Of a stretch of DNA of 17,884 nt, positions 8,484-16,241 are shown in pieces. Origin of the DNA: Firmicutes bacterium ADurb.Bin467 (GTDB taxonomy: Bacteria > Bacillota > Clostridia > Christensenellales > Aristaeellaceae). Every line of letters starts with the position of its first letter. The first letter of the stretch is position 1. The translations under genes and the position numbers were made by a program. The stretch is from positions 1-17,884 of the forward strand of contig MWAC01000110.1 of the NCBI GenBank assembly GCA_002068815.1. Reading direction: 5' to 3'. Under the pieces are notes generated by a model, which was not told the origin of the DNA, made no database searches, and was given only the letters and a program-made list of their open reading frames with translations.

Positions 8484-8984
8484 ATGCAGCGCAACAACGA
8501 GCAGGTCAGCGAATTCAAAGAAAAATTGGTCGCGGTCAACCGCGTCTCGAAGACCGTCAAGGGCGGCCGCAACATGCGGTTCAGCGCGCTGATGGTCGTC
8601 GGCGACGAAAAGGGCCGCGTCGGCTGCGGCATGGGCAAGGCCGCCGAAATTCCGGAGGCCATCCGCAAGGGGCTCGACGAGGCCAAGAAGTCGATGAAGA
8701 CGGTATCCCTCAAGGGGACGACGATCCCGCACGAGATCGTCGGCGTCTTCGGGACCGGCAAGGTCAAGATGCTCCCGGCCCCCGAGGGAACCGGCGTCAT
8801 CGCGGGCGGCCCGATCCGCGCGGTCTTGGAGGCCGTCGGCATCAAGGACATCGTCACGAAGTCGATCGGCTCCAACAACAAGATCAACATGGTGAAGGCT
8901 ACGCTCGCGGGCCTTTCCGAGCTTCGCAGTGCCGAGGAAGTCGCAAGGCTCCGCGGCAAGACCGTCGAAGAGATTCTGGGCTAG
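8484..8984 (+). CDS. rpsE: 30S ribosomal protein S5
   Basis: S5 (uS5) lines the mRNA entry site and influences decoding fidelity. The 166-residue protein has the double-stranded-RNA-binding-like N-terminal domain with [20 protein letters not shown] (about 18-37) and the spectinomycin-loop region just before it, then [37 protein letters not shown] (107-125) and the end [14 protein letters not shown]. All normal. The start follows AAGGAGGG. Its TAG stop runs straight into the G-rich ribosome site of rpmD. Confidence 0.97.
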   Translation: MQRNNEQVSEFKEKLVAVNRVSKTVKGGRNMRFSALMVVGDEKGRVGCGMGKAAEIPEAIRKGLDEAKKSMKTVSLKGTTIPHEIVGVFGTGKVKMLPAPEGTGVIAGGPIRAVLEAVGIKDIVTKSIGSNNKINMVKATLAGLSELRSAEEVARLRGKTVEEILG

Positions 8985-8996
8985 GGGGTGCGTTCG

Positions 8997-9179
8997 ATGA
9001 AACTCAAGATTACGCAGACCAAGTCCACCATCGCGTGCCTGAAGGACCAGATCGCGACCATTGCGGCGCTGGGGCTCCACAGGATCGGGCACACCGTCGT
9101 CAAGGAAGACAACCCCGCCGTCCGCGGCATGATCTTCAAGGTCAAGCACATGGTCAAGGTCGAGGAGATTGAAGACTAA
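8997..9179 (+). CDS. rpmD: 50S ribosomal protein L30
   Basis: L30 (uL30) is a small 23S-binding protein that is missing from some reduced bacteria but present here. From ATG 8997 it is 60 residues, [18 protein letters not shown]..., with the family [20 protein letters not shown] core (about 26-45). A GTG nine bases upstream (8988) is in frame, but the G-rich GGGGGTG (8984-8990) that includes it is better read as the ribosome site, and L30 proteins start at the MKLKIT position. It lies between rpsE and rplO as expected. Confidence 0.95.
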   Translation: MKLKITQTKSTIACLKDQIATIAALGLHRIGHTVVKEDNPAVRGMIFKVKHMVKVEEIED

Positions 9180-9191
9180 GGAGGTCCCGAG

Positions 9192-9632
9192 ATGAAACTT
9201 CACGAACTCAAACCCGCTGAAGGTGCCACCACATCGGCAAAGCGTCTTGGACGCGGCGTCGGTTCGGGTCTTGGCAAGACCTCCGGCAAGGGACACAAGG
9301 GCGCGAAGGCCCGCTCCGGCGGCGGCAAGCGGCCCGGCTTCGAGGGCGGCCAGATGCCCCTCACGATGCGCCTGCCCAAGCGCGGCTTCACGAACAACTT
9401 CCGCACGGAGTATGTGGCGATCAACGTGGAGCGGCTTGAGGTGTTTGAGGACGGCATGACCGTCACGCCCGTGGAACTGATCGAGTACGGCATCATCAAG
9501 AAGATCAACGACGGCATCAAGATCATGGGCAACGGGGAACTGACGAAAAAGCTCACGGTTCTGGCCAACAAATTCACGGCCACCGCGAAGGAAAAGATCG
9601 AGGCGGTAGGCGGGAAAGCCGAGGTGATCTGA
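9192..9632 (+). CDS. rplO: 50S ribosomal protein L15
   Basis: L15 (uL15) is a late-binding 50S protein with a long extended N-terminal arm. The 146-residue protein begins [20 protein letters not shown] and has the Gly/Lys-rich arm [18 protein letters not shown] (about 20-37), then [18 protein letters not shown] (about 48-65). Length is normal. AAGGAGG overlaps the rpmD stop region and supplies the ribosome site. Its last codons contain the Shine-Dalgarno sequence of secY, one base separating stop and start. Confidence 0.97.
   Translation: MKLHELKPAEGATTSAKRLGRGVGSGLGKTSGKGHKGAKARSGGGKRPGFEGGQMPLTMRLPKRGFTNNFRTEYVAINVERLEVFEDGMTVTPVELIEYGIIKKINDGIKIMGNGELTKKLTVLANKFTATAKEKIEAVGGKAEVI
9621..9628 (+). 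promoter_or_regulatory. Extended ribosome binding site of secY inside rplO
   Basis: GAGGTGAT, part of an exact complement to the 16S rRNA 3' end (GAGGTGATC through 9629), is embedded in the last codons of rplO and ends 5 nt before the secY ATG at 9634. This fixes the secY start and makes it likely that the ribosome finishing L15 exposes the site for secY. Confidence 0.75.
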
Positions 9633-9633
9633 G

Positions 9634-10893
9634 ATGTTTGAGACGTTGAAGAACGCATGGAAGATCACGGACCTCAGAAAGAAGATACTGTTCACGGTAT
9701 TCATGCTTCTGGTCTACCGGCTTCTTTGCTTCGTGCCCACGCCCGGTGTCGATACGACGGTCATCAAACAGGCGATCGAAAAGGTTCCGCTCCTGGGCTT
9801 CATCAACCAGATGACGGGCTCCGACCTCTCGAACTTCTCGATCATGGCGATGGGCATCACGCCCTACATCAACGCCTCGATCATCATGCAGCTTCTGACG
9901 GTCGCGATTCCCAAGCTCGAAGAGCTCAACAAGGAGGGCGAGGAAGGCCGCAAGAAGATCGCGCAGATCACCCGCTACGTGACGGTGGGCCTGGGCCTCA
10001 TGCAGGCGATCGCGCTGACGCTCGGCTTTAAGACGAACGCATCCGGCGGCTTCATGGGCCTGATCACGATCGGTTTCTGTCTCGCGGCCGGCACGGCGCT
10101 TGCGATGTGGATCGGCGAGCGCATCACCGAGAACGGCATCGGAAACGGCATCAGCCTTCTGATCTTCGCGGGCATCATCTCGAACTTCGCCGTCACCATC
10201 GGCGGCTATATCTACCAGCTGTTCGTCGACGCCTCGCTGTTCCCGATCGGCCAGTTCCTGGCGATCATCCTCGTGTTCCTGATTTTGATCGTGGGCGTCG
10301 TGTTCGTCGACCTCGGCGAGCGCCGCATCCCCGTTCAGTACGCAAAGCGCGTCGTCGGGCGCAAGATGTACGGCGGCCAGTCGACGCACATACCGCTCAA
10401 GATCAACGCCTCGGGCGTTCTGCCGCTGATCTTCGCCTCGGCGATCATGCAGTTCCCGGGCACGATCTTCGCGTTCTTCCCGAACAGCAATTTGAGCACC
10501 TGGTGGTCGAACAACGTAAACCCCATGACCTGGGGCTACCAGATCATCTTCGCGCTGATGATTTTGGGCTTCACGTTCTTCTACTCGACGATCTCGTTTA
10601 ACCCGGTCGAGATCTCGAAGAACATGCAGCAGAACGGCGGCATGATCCCCGGCATCCGCCAGGGAAAGCCCACCAGCGATTTCATCAACCGCATCTCCAG
10701 GCGGATCACGCTGTTCGGCGCGTTCTTCCTGGCGTTCCTGGCGGTTCTCCCGACCGTCGTCTACGTGATCTTCGGCGTGCACCTGCCCTTCGCGGCGTCC
10801 TCGCTTTTGATCGCGGTCTCGGTCGCGATGGAGACGATGCGCCAGCTCGAGAGCCAGATGCTCATGCGCCACTACAAGGGCTTCCTGAAGTAG
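9634..10893 (+). CDS. secY: Protein translocase channel subunit SecY
   Basis: SecY is the pore of the Sec translocon in the cytoplasmic membrane, working with SecE, SecG, SecA and ribosomes. The 419-residue protein shows about ten hydrophobic helices, starting with FTVFMLLVYRLLCFVPTPGV (about 20-39), then the plug/second-helix region, AMGITPYINASIIMQLLTVA (70-89), and a strong amphipathic cytoplasmic loop GERRIPVQYAKRVVGR (about 228-243) followed by HIPLKINASGVLPLIFASAI (253-272). Length is slightly short but within family range. The position after rplO is the classical spc location; adk follows after 15 nt. Confidence 0.97.
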   Translation: MFETLKNAWKITDLRKKILFTVFMLLVYRLLCFVPTPGVDTTVIKQAIEKVPLLGFINQMTGSDLSNFSIMAMGITPYINASIIMQLLTVAIPKLEELNKEGEEGRKKIAQITRYVTVGLGLMQAIALTLGFKTNASGGFMGLITIGFCLAAGTALAMWIGERITENGIGNGISLLIFAGIISNFAVTIGGYIYQLFVDASLFPIGQFLAIILVFLILIVGVVFVDLGERRIPVQYAKRVVGRKMYGGQSTHIPLKINASGVLPLIFASAIMQFPGTIFAFFPNSNLSTWWSNNVNPMTWGYQIIFALMILGFTFFYSTISFNPVEISKNMQQNGGMIPGIRQGKPTSDFINRISRRITLFGAFFLAFLAVLPTVVYVIFGVHLPFAASSLLIAVSVAMETMRQLESQMLMRHYKGFLK

Positions 10894-10908
10894 TCGGGAG
10901 GCGGCGGT

Positions 10909-11529
10909 ATGAAGCTGATTTTTCTGGGCCCTCCGGGCGCGGGCAAGGGAACGCAGGCGCTGGGCGTCAGCTCAAAGCTGAAGGTTCCCCACATCTCCAC
11001 CGGGGACATGCTGCGCGCGGCCGTCAAGAACCAGACCCCGACCGGGCTCGCGGCGAAGCAATTCATGGACGCCGGCCGGCTCGTTCCGGACGCGGTGCTG
11101 ATCGACATGGTGCGCGAGCGCCTCTCGATGGACGACTGCAGGAACGGCTACCTTCTCGACGGCTTTCCCCGCACGGTCGACCAGGCGGAGGCGCTGGAGG
11201 AAATCTCCCCGCCCGACGCGGTCGTCAACATCGCCGTGCCGGACGGGAAACTGCTTGAGAGGCTCGCCGGGCGCCGCGTGTGCGGAAAGTGCATGGGCAC
11301 GTTCCACATTTCGAAACTCAACGACGAGAGGATCTGCCCGGTCTGCAAGAGCGAGCTGATCCACCGCGAGGACGACAAGCCCGAGACGATCACAAGGCGC
11401 CTCAAGGTCTACCGAGAGCAGACCGCGCCTTTGATCGGGTACTACGAATCCAAGGGCAAGCTGAGGACGGTCGACGGGGACAATCGGCCGGAGGATGTGC
11501 TGCTTTCCATCCTCGCCTCACTGGAGTAG
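10909..11529 (+). CDS. adk: Adenylate kinase, zinc-LID form
   Basis: Adenylate kinase interconverts ATP plus AMP and two ADP in the cytosol. The P-loop GPPGAGKGTQ is at residues 7-16, the AMP-binding STGDMLR follows at about 30-36, and DGFPRTVDQAEAL at 84-96. The LID carries four cysteines (125, 128, 143, 146) forming a structural zinc site, typical of Bacillota. At 206 residues it is about ten shorter than the usual long form: the C125-C146 loop is two residues short, and the stretch after the DGFPRT motif and the C-terminus are also trimmed. Start ATG follows GGGAGGCGG. The stop is 3 nt before map. Confidence 0.96.
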   Translation: MKLIFLGPPGAGKGTQALGVSSKLKVPHISTGDMLRAAVKNQTPTGLAAKQFMDAGRLVPDAVLIDMVRERLSMDDCRNGYLLDGFPRTVDQAEALEEISPPDAVVNIAVPDGKLLERLAGRRVCGKCMGTFHISKLNDERICPVCKSELIHREDDKPETITRRLKVYREQTAPLIGYYESKGKLRTVDGDNRPEDVLLSILASLE

Positions 11530-11532
11530 AGC

Positions 11533-12306
11533 ATGATCACGATCAAGTCTGCCGGGCAGATTGAGAAGATGCGGAAGGCCGGCGCGCTTCTTTGCGAAGT
11601 GCTGACGCGCCTGCGCGAGGAGATCTGCCCCGGCGTGACCACGCGCCACCTCGACCATCTCGCCGAGAAGCTGATCCGCGACGCGGGAGCGATCCCGTCG
11701 TTCAAGGGCTTCGAGGGCTTTCCGTTCTCGATCTGCGCGTCGGTCGACGATCAGGTGGTGCACGGCTTTGCGACCGACGAGAAGCTCCGGGAGGGGCAGA
11801 TTCTAAGCGTCGACTGCGGAGTGGTGCTAGACGGCTGGCAGTCCGACAGCGCGTTCACGGCGATGGTGGGAAGCGTGCGGCCCGAGGCGAGGAAGCTGAT
11901 CGCCGACACGCAGAAGTGCTTCTGGCTGGGCGCGAACAAGGCGCGGGCCGGAAACCGGCTCGGCGACATCGGAAACGCGATCCAGACCTACGCGGAAAAA
12001 CAGGGCTACGGCGTGATCCGGGACCTGTGCGGGCACGGAATCGGGCAGGCGATGCACGAGGACCCGAGCGTCCCGAACTACGGCCCGCCCGGGAGGGGCG
12101 TGAGGCTCCAGGCGGGCATGACGCTCGCGATCGAGCCGATGATCGCCCTTGGCGACTGGAAGGTCTACCTGTACGACAACGACTGGACGGTTGCCACGCG
12201 CGACGGAAGCCTGTGCGCGCACTACGAGCACACGGTGCTGGTGACCGACGGGGAGCCGGAGATCCTCTCCTTCCCCGGGAAAAGCGCGGCGGAGGAAGCC
12301 CGATGA
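11533..12306 (+). CDS. map: Methionine aminopeptidase, type I
   Basis: This enzyme removes the initiator methionine from nascent proteins at the ribosome exit. The 257-residue protein has the pita-bread fold ligands in the expected order: Asp94 (LSVDCG), Asp105 (QSDSAFT), His168 (CGHGIG), Glu201 (AIEPMI) and Glu232 (YEHTVLVT), plus the catalytic-site His77 (VVHG) and His175. There is no N-terminal zinc-finger extension. Start ATG 11533 sits 3 nt after adk. No good ribosome site is visible immediately upstream (CTGGAGTAGAGC), so coupling to adk translation is likely. Its stop overlaps the next gene by 4 nt (ATGA). Confidence 0.96.
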   Translation: MITIKSAGQIEKMRKAGALLCEVLTRLREEICPGVTTRHLDHLAEKLIRDAGAIPSFKGFEGFPFSICASVDDQVVHGFATDEKLREGQILSVDCGVVLDGWQSDSAFTAMVGSVRPEARKLIADTQKCFWLGANKARAGNRLGDIGNAIQTYAEKQGYGVIRDLCGHGIGQAMHEDPSVPNYGPPGRGVRLQAGMTLAIEPMIALGDWKVYLYDNDWTVATRDGSLCAHYEHTVLVTDGEPEILSFPGKSAAEEAR

Positions 12307-12578
12307 AGACGATTCCGATCGACGTGGGCCGCATCGTCTCTTCGAAGGCGGGCAGGGACAGGGGACGGCTGTTCGCGGTGGTTCAGGTTCTCGACGAGCA
12401 GTTCGTGCTCGTCTCGGACGGAAAGCTCCGAACGCTCGACCGGCCCAAGAAGAAGCGCAAAAAGCACTTGAAGCCGACACCCGCAATCGTCGAGCCTTTG
12501 GAAAAAGGCGAGCCGATCCAGGATCATGATCTGCGCCGGTGGATTTGCAAGGAGGAGGGAAAGCTTGTCCAAGTCTGA
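12303..12578 (+). CDS. KOW-domain RNA-binding protein (L14e-like), map-infA linked
   Basis: This 91-residue protein begins with a KOW-type barrel ([20 protein letters not shown], about 7-26), continues with [20 protein letters not shown], and then a strongly basic patch [11 protein letters not shown] (about 48-58), ending EEGKLVQV. Such KOW proteins, resembling archaeal/eukaryotic L14e, are found between map and infA in many Clostridia; their precise role is not established as far as I know. The layout and basic character suggest an RNA- or ribosome-binding accessory factor. Its ATG overlaps the map stop (ATGA) and its 3' end overlaps the infA start by 14 nt, so it is tightly coupled to both. 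Confidence 0.85.
   Translation: MKTIPIDVGRIVSSKAGRDRGRLFAVVQVLDEQFVLVSDGKLRTLDRPKKKRKKHLKPTPAIVEPLEKGEPIQDHDLRRWICKEEGKLVQV
12549..12555 (+). promoter_or_regulatory. Ribosome binding site fixing the infA TTG start
   Basis: AAGGAGG lies inside the KOW gene, 9 nt before TTG 12565. With no ATG or GTG at the N-terminus expected for IF-1, this strong site decides for TTG as start codon. The upstream in-frame ATG at 12526 has no comparable site and would add 13 residues unlike IF-1. Confidence 0.8.
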
Positions 12579-12786
12579 TGTTATCGAGGTCGAAGGCGTT
12601 GTCACGGAGTCTTATCCCAACGCCATGTTTGAGGTAGAGCTGCCCAACGGGCACAAAATCCTGGCGCATGTCTCGGGAAAGATGCGCATGAATTACATCC
12701 GCATTTACCCCGGCGACCGGGTCACGATCGAGCTTTCGCCGTATGATTTGACCCGCGGCCGGATCACCTGGCGCAGCAAGAATTAG
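12565..12786 (+). CDS. infA: Translation initiation factor IF-1, TTG start
   Basis: IF-1 binds the 30S A site and cooperates with IF-2 and IF-3. From TTG 12565 the product is 73 residues, [20 protein letters not shown] and so on, with the OB-fold motifs [20 protein letters not shown] (28-47) and the almost invariant end [17 protein letters not shown]. The first 14 nt lie within the KOW gene. A rare start codon on a factor needed for start-site selection could allow autogenous control of the kind known for infC AUU starts in E. coli, but that is speculation here. rpmJ follows after 18 nt. Confidence 0.93.
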   Translation: MSKSDVIEVEGVVTESYPNAMFEVELPNGHKILAHVSGKMRMNYIRIYPGDRVTIELSPYDLTRGRITWRSKN

Positions 12787-12804
12787 AGCTTAGGAGGTAA
12801 GCAC

Positions 12805-12918
12805 ATGAAAATTAGGCCTTCCGTGAAGCCGATTTGCGAGAAGTGCAAGATCATCAAGCGCAAGGGCCGCGTGATGGTGATCTGCGAAAACCCCAAGCAC
12901 AAGCAGAAGCAGGGTTAG
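12805..12918 (+). CDS. rpmJ: 50S ribosomal protein L36, zinc-binding
   Basis: A 37-residue protein beginning [20 protein letters not shown] with the zinc ligands Cys11, Cys14, Cys27 and His32, the standard C+ form of L36 (bL36). ATG 12805 follows TAGGAGGTAA. It is the last gene of the spc block. Instead of the short spacer usually seen before rpsM, a 213-nt gap follows. Confidence 0.96.
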   Translation: MKIRPSVKPICEKCKIIKRKGRVMVICENPKHKQKQG

Positions 12919-13131
12919 AGGCCATCGCGCCGCCGCTTTTTCGAAAGCCGCGCCGGTTTCCCGGAACAAAGGCTCCGGAGAAACCGACAAACGATCAGAA
13001 GATCGGCCGTCGGAGCGGCTGCCCGGGCCTCCCGGGTTTTCGAGGGCCTTTCGATATTTCCCGTCCGGGCGCATCGCCAGGCGGCCGGACAAATCCACCA
13101 GCGTTGAGCAATTTGGAGGTGCATTCATCCC
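12919..13131 (+). promoter_or_regulatory. Structured 213-nt gap before rpsM, candidate r-protein leader
   Basis: No reading frame here is convincing. Stems seen: GCTTT-TTCG-AAAGC (12935-12948), CCGGA/TCCGG (12961-12965/12974-12978), CCGAC/GTCGG (12984-12988/13009-13013) enclosing CGATC-AGAA-GATCG (12992-13005), CCCGGG-CCT-CCCGGG followed by TTTT (13022-13040), and GTCCGG/CCGGAC (13063-13068/13085-13090). It sits directly upstream of rpsM-rpsK-rpsD, the place where S4 binds a pseudoknot to repress the E. coli alpha operon. The rpsM ribosome site TTGGAGGTG is at about 13114-13122. Inference: a regulatory mRNA element. The TTTT-flanked stem may act as a weak terminator or processing site. Confidence 0.5.
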
Positions 13132-13506
13132 ATGGCACGAATCGCAGGCGTAGACCTTCCGAGGGAGAAGCGCGTTGAGATCGCCCTGACCTATATCTAC
13201 GGCATCGGCCGCAACATCGCAGACGAGATCGTCGAAGCGACGGGCGTCAATCCCGACACGCGCGTCAAGGACCTCTCCGAGGCCGAGATCGGCAAGCTGC
13301 GCGACTATATCGACCACAACGTCAAGGTGGAGGGCGACCTCCGCCGCGAGGTTTCGATGAACATCAAGCGCCTGATGGAGATCGGCTGCTATCGCGGGCT
13401 GCGCCATCGCCGCGGGCTCCCGGTGCGCGGGCAGAACACCAAGCAGAACGCGCGCACCCGCAAGGGCCCCAAGAAGCAGGCGGCCGGCAAGAAGAAGAAG
13501 ACCTGA
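13132..13506 (+). CDS. rpsM: 30S ribosomal protein S13
   Basis: S13 (uS13) lies in the 30S head and forms bridges to the 50S and contacts P-site tRNA. The 124-residue protein starts [20 protein letters not shown], contains [18 protein letters not shown] (about 23-40) and the basic end [20 protein letters not shown] (85-104) followed by a lysine-rich tail. Length is typical of Bacillota. The ATG follows GGAGGTG. First gene of the alpha block. Confidence 0.97.
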   Translation: MARIAGVDLPREKRVEIALTYIYGIGRNIADEIVEATGVNPDTRVKDLSEAEIGKLRDYIDHNVKVEGDLRREVSMNIKRLMEIGCYRGLRHRRGLPVRGQNTKQNARTRKGPKKQAAGKKKKT

Positions 13507-13533
13507 CAGATTTTTTAGGGAGGAATTATCGCT

Positions 13534-13932
13534 ATGGCAAAGCCGAAGCTGAAAAGGGTCACGCGCAAGCGCCGGGAAAAGAAGCTCGTCGAGCGCGGCG
13601 CGGCCCACATCCGCTCTTCTTTCAACAACACGATCGTGACGATCACCGACACGTCCGGAAACGCGCTCTCCTGGGCGTCGGCCGGAGGGCTGGGCTTCCG
13701 CGGAAGCAAGAAGTCGACGCCGTTCGCCGCGCAGACCGCCGCCGAGACCGCCGCCAAGGCCGCCATGGAATACGGCCTCAAGACGGTCGACGTGTACGTC
13801 AAGGGCCCGGGCTCCGGGCGCGAGGCCGCCATCCGCTCGCTGCAGGCGGCGGGTCTGGAGGTCAACATGATCAAGGACGTGACGCCGATCCCGCACAACG
13901 GATGCCGTCCGCCCAAGCGCAGAAGAGTGTAA
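13534..13932 (+). CDS. rpsK: 30S ribosomal protein S11
   Basis: S11 (uS11) forms the platform of the 30S subunit near the mRNA exit. The 132-residue protein has [20 protein letters not shown] (about 24-43), the [20 protein letters not shown] stretch (51-70), [18 protein letters not shown] and the end [13 protein letters not shown]. Normal length and motifs. The ATG follows AGGGAGG. rpsD begins 17 nt after its stop. Confidence 0.97.
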   Translation: MAKPKLKRVTRKRREKKLVERGAAHIRSSFNNTIVTITDTSGNALSWASAGGLGFRGSKKSTPFAAQTAAETAAKAAMEYGLKTVDVYVKGPGSGREAAIRSLQAAGLEVNMIKDVTPIPHNGCRPPKRRRV

Positions 13933-13949
13933 TAGGAGGATAATCGAAA

Positions 13950-14576
13950 ATGGCAAGATATACAGGCTCCGTTTGCCGTCTCTGCCGGCGCGAGGGCACG
14001 AAGCTCTTCCTCAAGGGCGACAAGTGCTACGGCACGAAGTGCCCCGTGGCATTGAGGCCCACCCCGCCGGGCGAGCACGGCCACGCCCGAGTGCGCAAGC
14101 AGTCCGAGTACGGCGTGCAGCTGCGCGAGAAGCAGAAGGCCAAGCGCGCCTACGGCGTATTGGAAAACCAGTTTCACCGGTACTTTGAAAAGGCCGAGAG
14201 CCAGAGGGGCATCACCGGCGACAACCTGCTGATCACGCTCGAGCGCAGGCTCGACAACGTCGTATACCGGCTGGGGTATGCAGAGAACCGTGCTCAAGCA
14301 CGTCAAATGGTTACACACGGTCATTTTGAAGTAAATGGCATCCCAAGCGATATTCCTTCGATGATTTTAAAACCCGGCGATCTGATCGGAATCCGCGAGA
14401 AGAGCGCGGAGAGCGATCACTTCAAGTCCCTGCGCGAGGGGACCGGCAAGGTCGTCCCGAAGTGGCTGACCATCGACGCCCCCAACCTCAAGGCGACCGT
14501 CGACGCCATGCCCAAGCGCGAAGATATTGATCTTACGATTCAGGAAAACCTCATCGTCGAGCTTTACTCCCGCTAA
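13950..14576 (+). CDS. rpsD: 30S ribosomal protein S4, zinc-binding form
   Basis: S4 (uS4) nucleates 30S assembly and is a translational regulator in many bacteria. The 208-residue protein has the C+ zinc module at the N-terminus (Cys9, Cys12, Cys26, Cys31 in CRLC and CYGTKC) and the S4 RNA-binding domain at about 98-160 ([20 protein letters not shown], then [14 protein letters not shown]). Codons for about residues 108-145 (14271-14385) are much more A/T-rich than the rest. rpsD lies in the alpha block as in Clostridia and E. coli, not monocistronic as in Bacillus subtilis. The stop is followed by a 143-nt gap. Confidence 0.97.
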   Translation: MARYTGSVCRLCRREGTKLFLKGDKCYGTKCPVALRPTPPGEHGHARVRKQSEYGVQLREKQKAKRAYGVLENQFHRYFEKAESQRGITGDNLLITLERRLDNVVYRLGYAENRAQARQMVTHGHFEVNGIPSDIPSMILKPGDLIGIREKSAESDHFKSLREGTGKVVPKWLTIDAPNLKATVDAMPKREDIDLTIQENLIVELYSR

Positions 14577-14719
14577 TGCAGTCGCCTGAACTGCCTTTGA
14601 CGAGACCTTTGTGTTGGAAGGTAAAGCTCAAGGCCCGCGCGGAACGGCGCGCGGGCGAAGGGCGGAACTCCGCGGTTGCAGCGCAAGTCGCGCCGCGATA
14701 GGAGAGGAGGAAACGCTGA
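14577..14719 (+). promoter_or_regulatory. Structured gap rpsD-rpoA
   Basis: This 143-nt non-coding stretch holds a 9-bp GC hairpin (14633-14641/14648-14656, six-base loop GAACGG) that lacks a T-run, and G/C-rich sequence downstream. The rpoA ribosome site AGGAGAGGAGG lies close to the start. A -35/-10 pair that I would trust was not found. It could be an mRNA processing or stability element that sets RNA polymerase alpha apart from ribosomal protein output. Confidence 0.4.
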
Positions 14720-15691
14720 ATGATTGATCAAATCGAGAAGCCGAAAATCGAACGGGTGGAGATCGGCGAGAACAAGCGGTACGGCAAGTTCATCGTCAAC
14801 CCGCTGGAGCGCGGTTTCGGCCAAACGCTGGGCAATTCGCTTCGCAGGGTGCTTCTGAACTCGCTCCCGGGCGTCGCGGCCACGAGCGTTCGCATTGAAG
14901 GCGTGCAGCATGAGTTCTCGACGGTCCCCGGCGTCAAGGAGGACGTCGCGGAATTGATCCTGAACGTCAAGCTGATTTCGGCCAAGCTGTACACGGATCT
15001 CCCGAAGATCGTCTCGATCGACGCGGTCGGCCCCTGCGAGGTCAAGGGCGGCGACGTGCGCGCGGACGACGAGGTGGAGATCATAAACCCCGATCTGCAC
15101 ATCGCGACGCTTTCCGAGGGCGCGAAGCTGCAGATGCAGATCACGCTCGAGAAGGGCCGCGGATACGTATCCGCCGAGCGCAACAAGCAGATCGCGCTCG
15201 AGCGCAACAAGGTCGGCGGCATGCCCATCGGCGTGATCCCGGTCGATTCCATCTTTACGCCCATCCGCAAGGTCAGCTACTCGGTCGAGGACACGCGCGT
15301 CGGCCAGGTGACCGACTACGACAAGCTGACGATCGAGGTCTGGACGAACGGGAGCATACTGCCCAAGGAGGCGCTCGCCTCCGCCGCGCAGATTCTCACG
15401 AACAACATGCGGCTGTTCATCGACCTGACCGTCAACGTCGTCCGCGTGGACTACAACGAGCCGGAGAACGACACGAAGGAGAAGGTGCTCGAGATGACCA
15501 TCGAGGAGCTCGACCTCTCCGTGCGCGCGTTCAACTGCCTCAAGCGCGCGGGCATCAACACCGTCGCCGAGCTCGTGCAGCGCAACCAGGAGGACATGAT
15601 GAAGGTCCGCAACCTCGGCAAGAAGTCGCTCGAGGAAGTCGAGCAGAAGCTCATCGGACTGGGCCTGGCCCTCAAGTCCTCGGACGAATAA
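14720..15691 (+). CDS. rpoA: DNA-directed RNA polymerase subunit alpha
   Basis: Alpha dimerises to start RNA polymerase assembly. The 323-residue product has the N-terminal domain with [20 protein letters not shown] (about 32-51) and a linker near 235, then the C-terminal DNA- and activator-binding domain: [20 protein letters not shown] (about 264-283) and [16 protein letters not shown]. The arginine, asparagine-cysteine and GKKS residues that contact UP elements in E. coli are conserved. The ATG follows GGAGAGGAGG. rplQ follows after 24 nt. Confidence 0.98.
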   Translation: MIDQIEKPKIERVEIGENKRYGKFIVNPLERGFGQTLGNSLRRVLLNSLPGVAATSVRIEGVQHEFSTVPGVKEDVAELILNVKLISAKLYTDLPKIVSIDAVGPCEVKGGDVRADDEVEIINPDLHIATLSEGAKLQMQITLEKGRGYVSAERNKQIALERNKVGGMPIGVIPVDSIFTPIRKVSYSVEDTRVGQVTDYDKLTIEVWTNGSILPKEALASAAQILTNNMRLFIDLTVNVVRVDYNEPENDTKEKVLEMTIEELDLSVRAFNCLKRAGINTVAELVQRNQEDMMKVRNLGKKSLEEVEQKLIGLGLALKSSDE

Positions 15692-15715
15692 CAACTTTCA
15701 AGGGAGGAACCGGAA

Positions 15716-16225
15716 ATGGCCAATCGCAAGCTGGGCCGGCCGACCGATCAGCGCATGGCGCTTCTGCGCAATCAGGTGACGAACCTGATCTGGTACGGCA
15801 GGATCGAGACCACCGTCGCGCGCGCGAAGGAAGTGCGCTCCTTGGCGGAGCGGCTGATCACCGTCGCCATCCGCGAGTGTGACAATACCATCGAAGTCAA
15901 GAAGGAATCGAAGAACGAAAAGCAGCAGATCGTGATGCTCGACGTCGTCAACGACGCCCCCGGCCGCCTCGCGGCGCGCAGGCACGTGATGCGCTACCTC
16001 TACGAAATCCCCGCCGTCCAGGGCAAGGACGAGGACAAGGAGGACTTCCAGGAGCGCGTCAAGAACGTCAAGCACCCGGTCGTCGAGAAGCTCTTCCGCG
16101 AGATCGCGCCGAAGTACAAGAAGCGCGCCGCGGAAAAGGGCCAGGGCGGCGGCTATACCCGCATTGTCCGCAAGGGGCCCCGCCGCGGCGACGCGGCCGA
16201 GATGGTCGTCTTGGAGCTGGTGTAG
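15716..16225 (+). CDS. rplQ: 50S ribosomal protein L17 with insertions
   Basis: L17 (bL17) lies near the tunnel exit on the 50S surface. Core motifs are present: [40 protein letters not shown] (about 30-49), [10 protein letters not shown] and the end [16 protein letters not shown]. At 169 residues it is about 50 longer than the E. coli-type minimum. A ~34-residue insertion follows LITVAI (starting [15 protein letters not shown]) and a second, charged one ([18 protein letters not shown]) follows RYLYEIP. Similar longer L17 proteins occur in Clostridia, as far as I recall. It is the last gene of the operon, with the terminator 17 nt downstream. Confidence 0.96.
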   Translation: MANRKLGRPTDQRMALLRNQVTNLIWYGRIETTVARAKEVRSLAERLITVAIRECDNTIEVKKESKNEKQQIVMLDVVNDAPGRLAARRHVMRYLYEIPAVQGKDEDKEDFQERVKNVKHPVVEKLFREIAPKYKKRAAEKGQGGGYTRIVRKGPRRGDAAEMVVLELV

Positions 16226-16241
16226 GGAAAATCAAAGATTT

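Noticed and set aside
8988..8996. GTG start adding three residues to L30
   Set aside because: This GTG belongs to the G-rich ribosome site; ATG 8997 matches L30 family starts.
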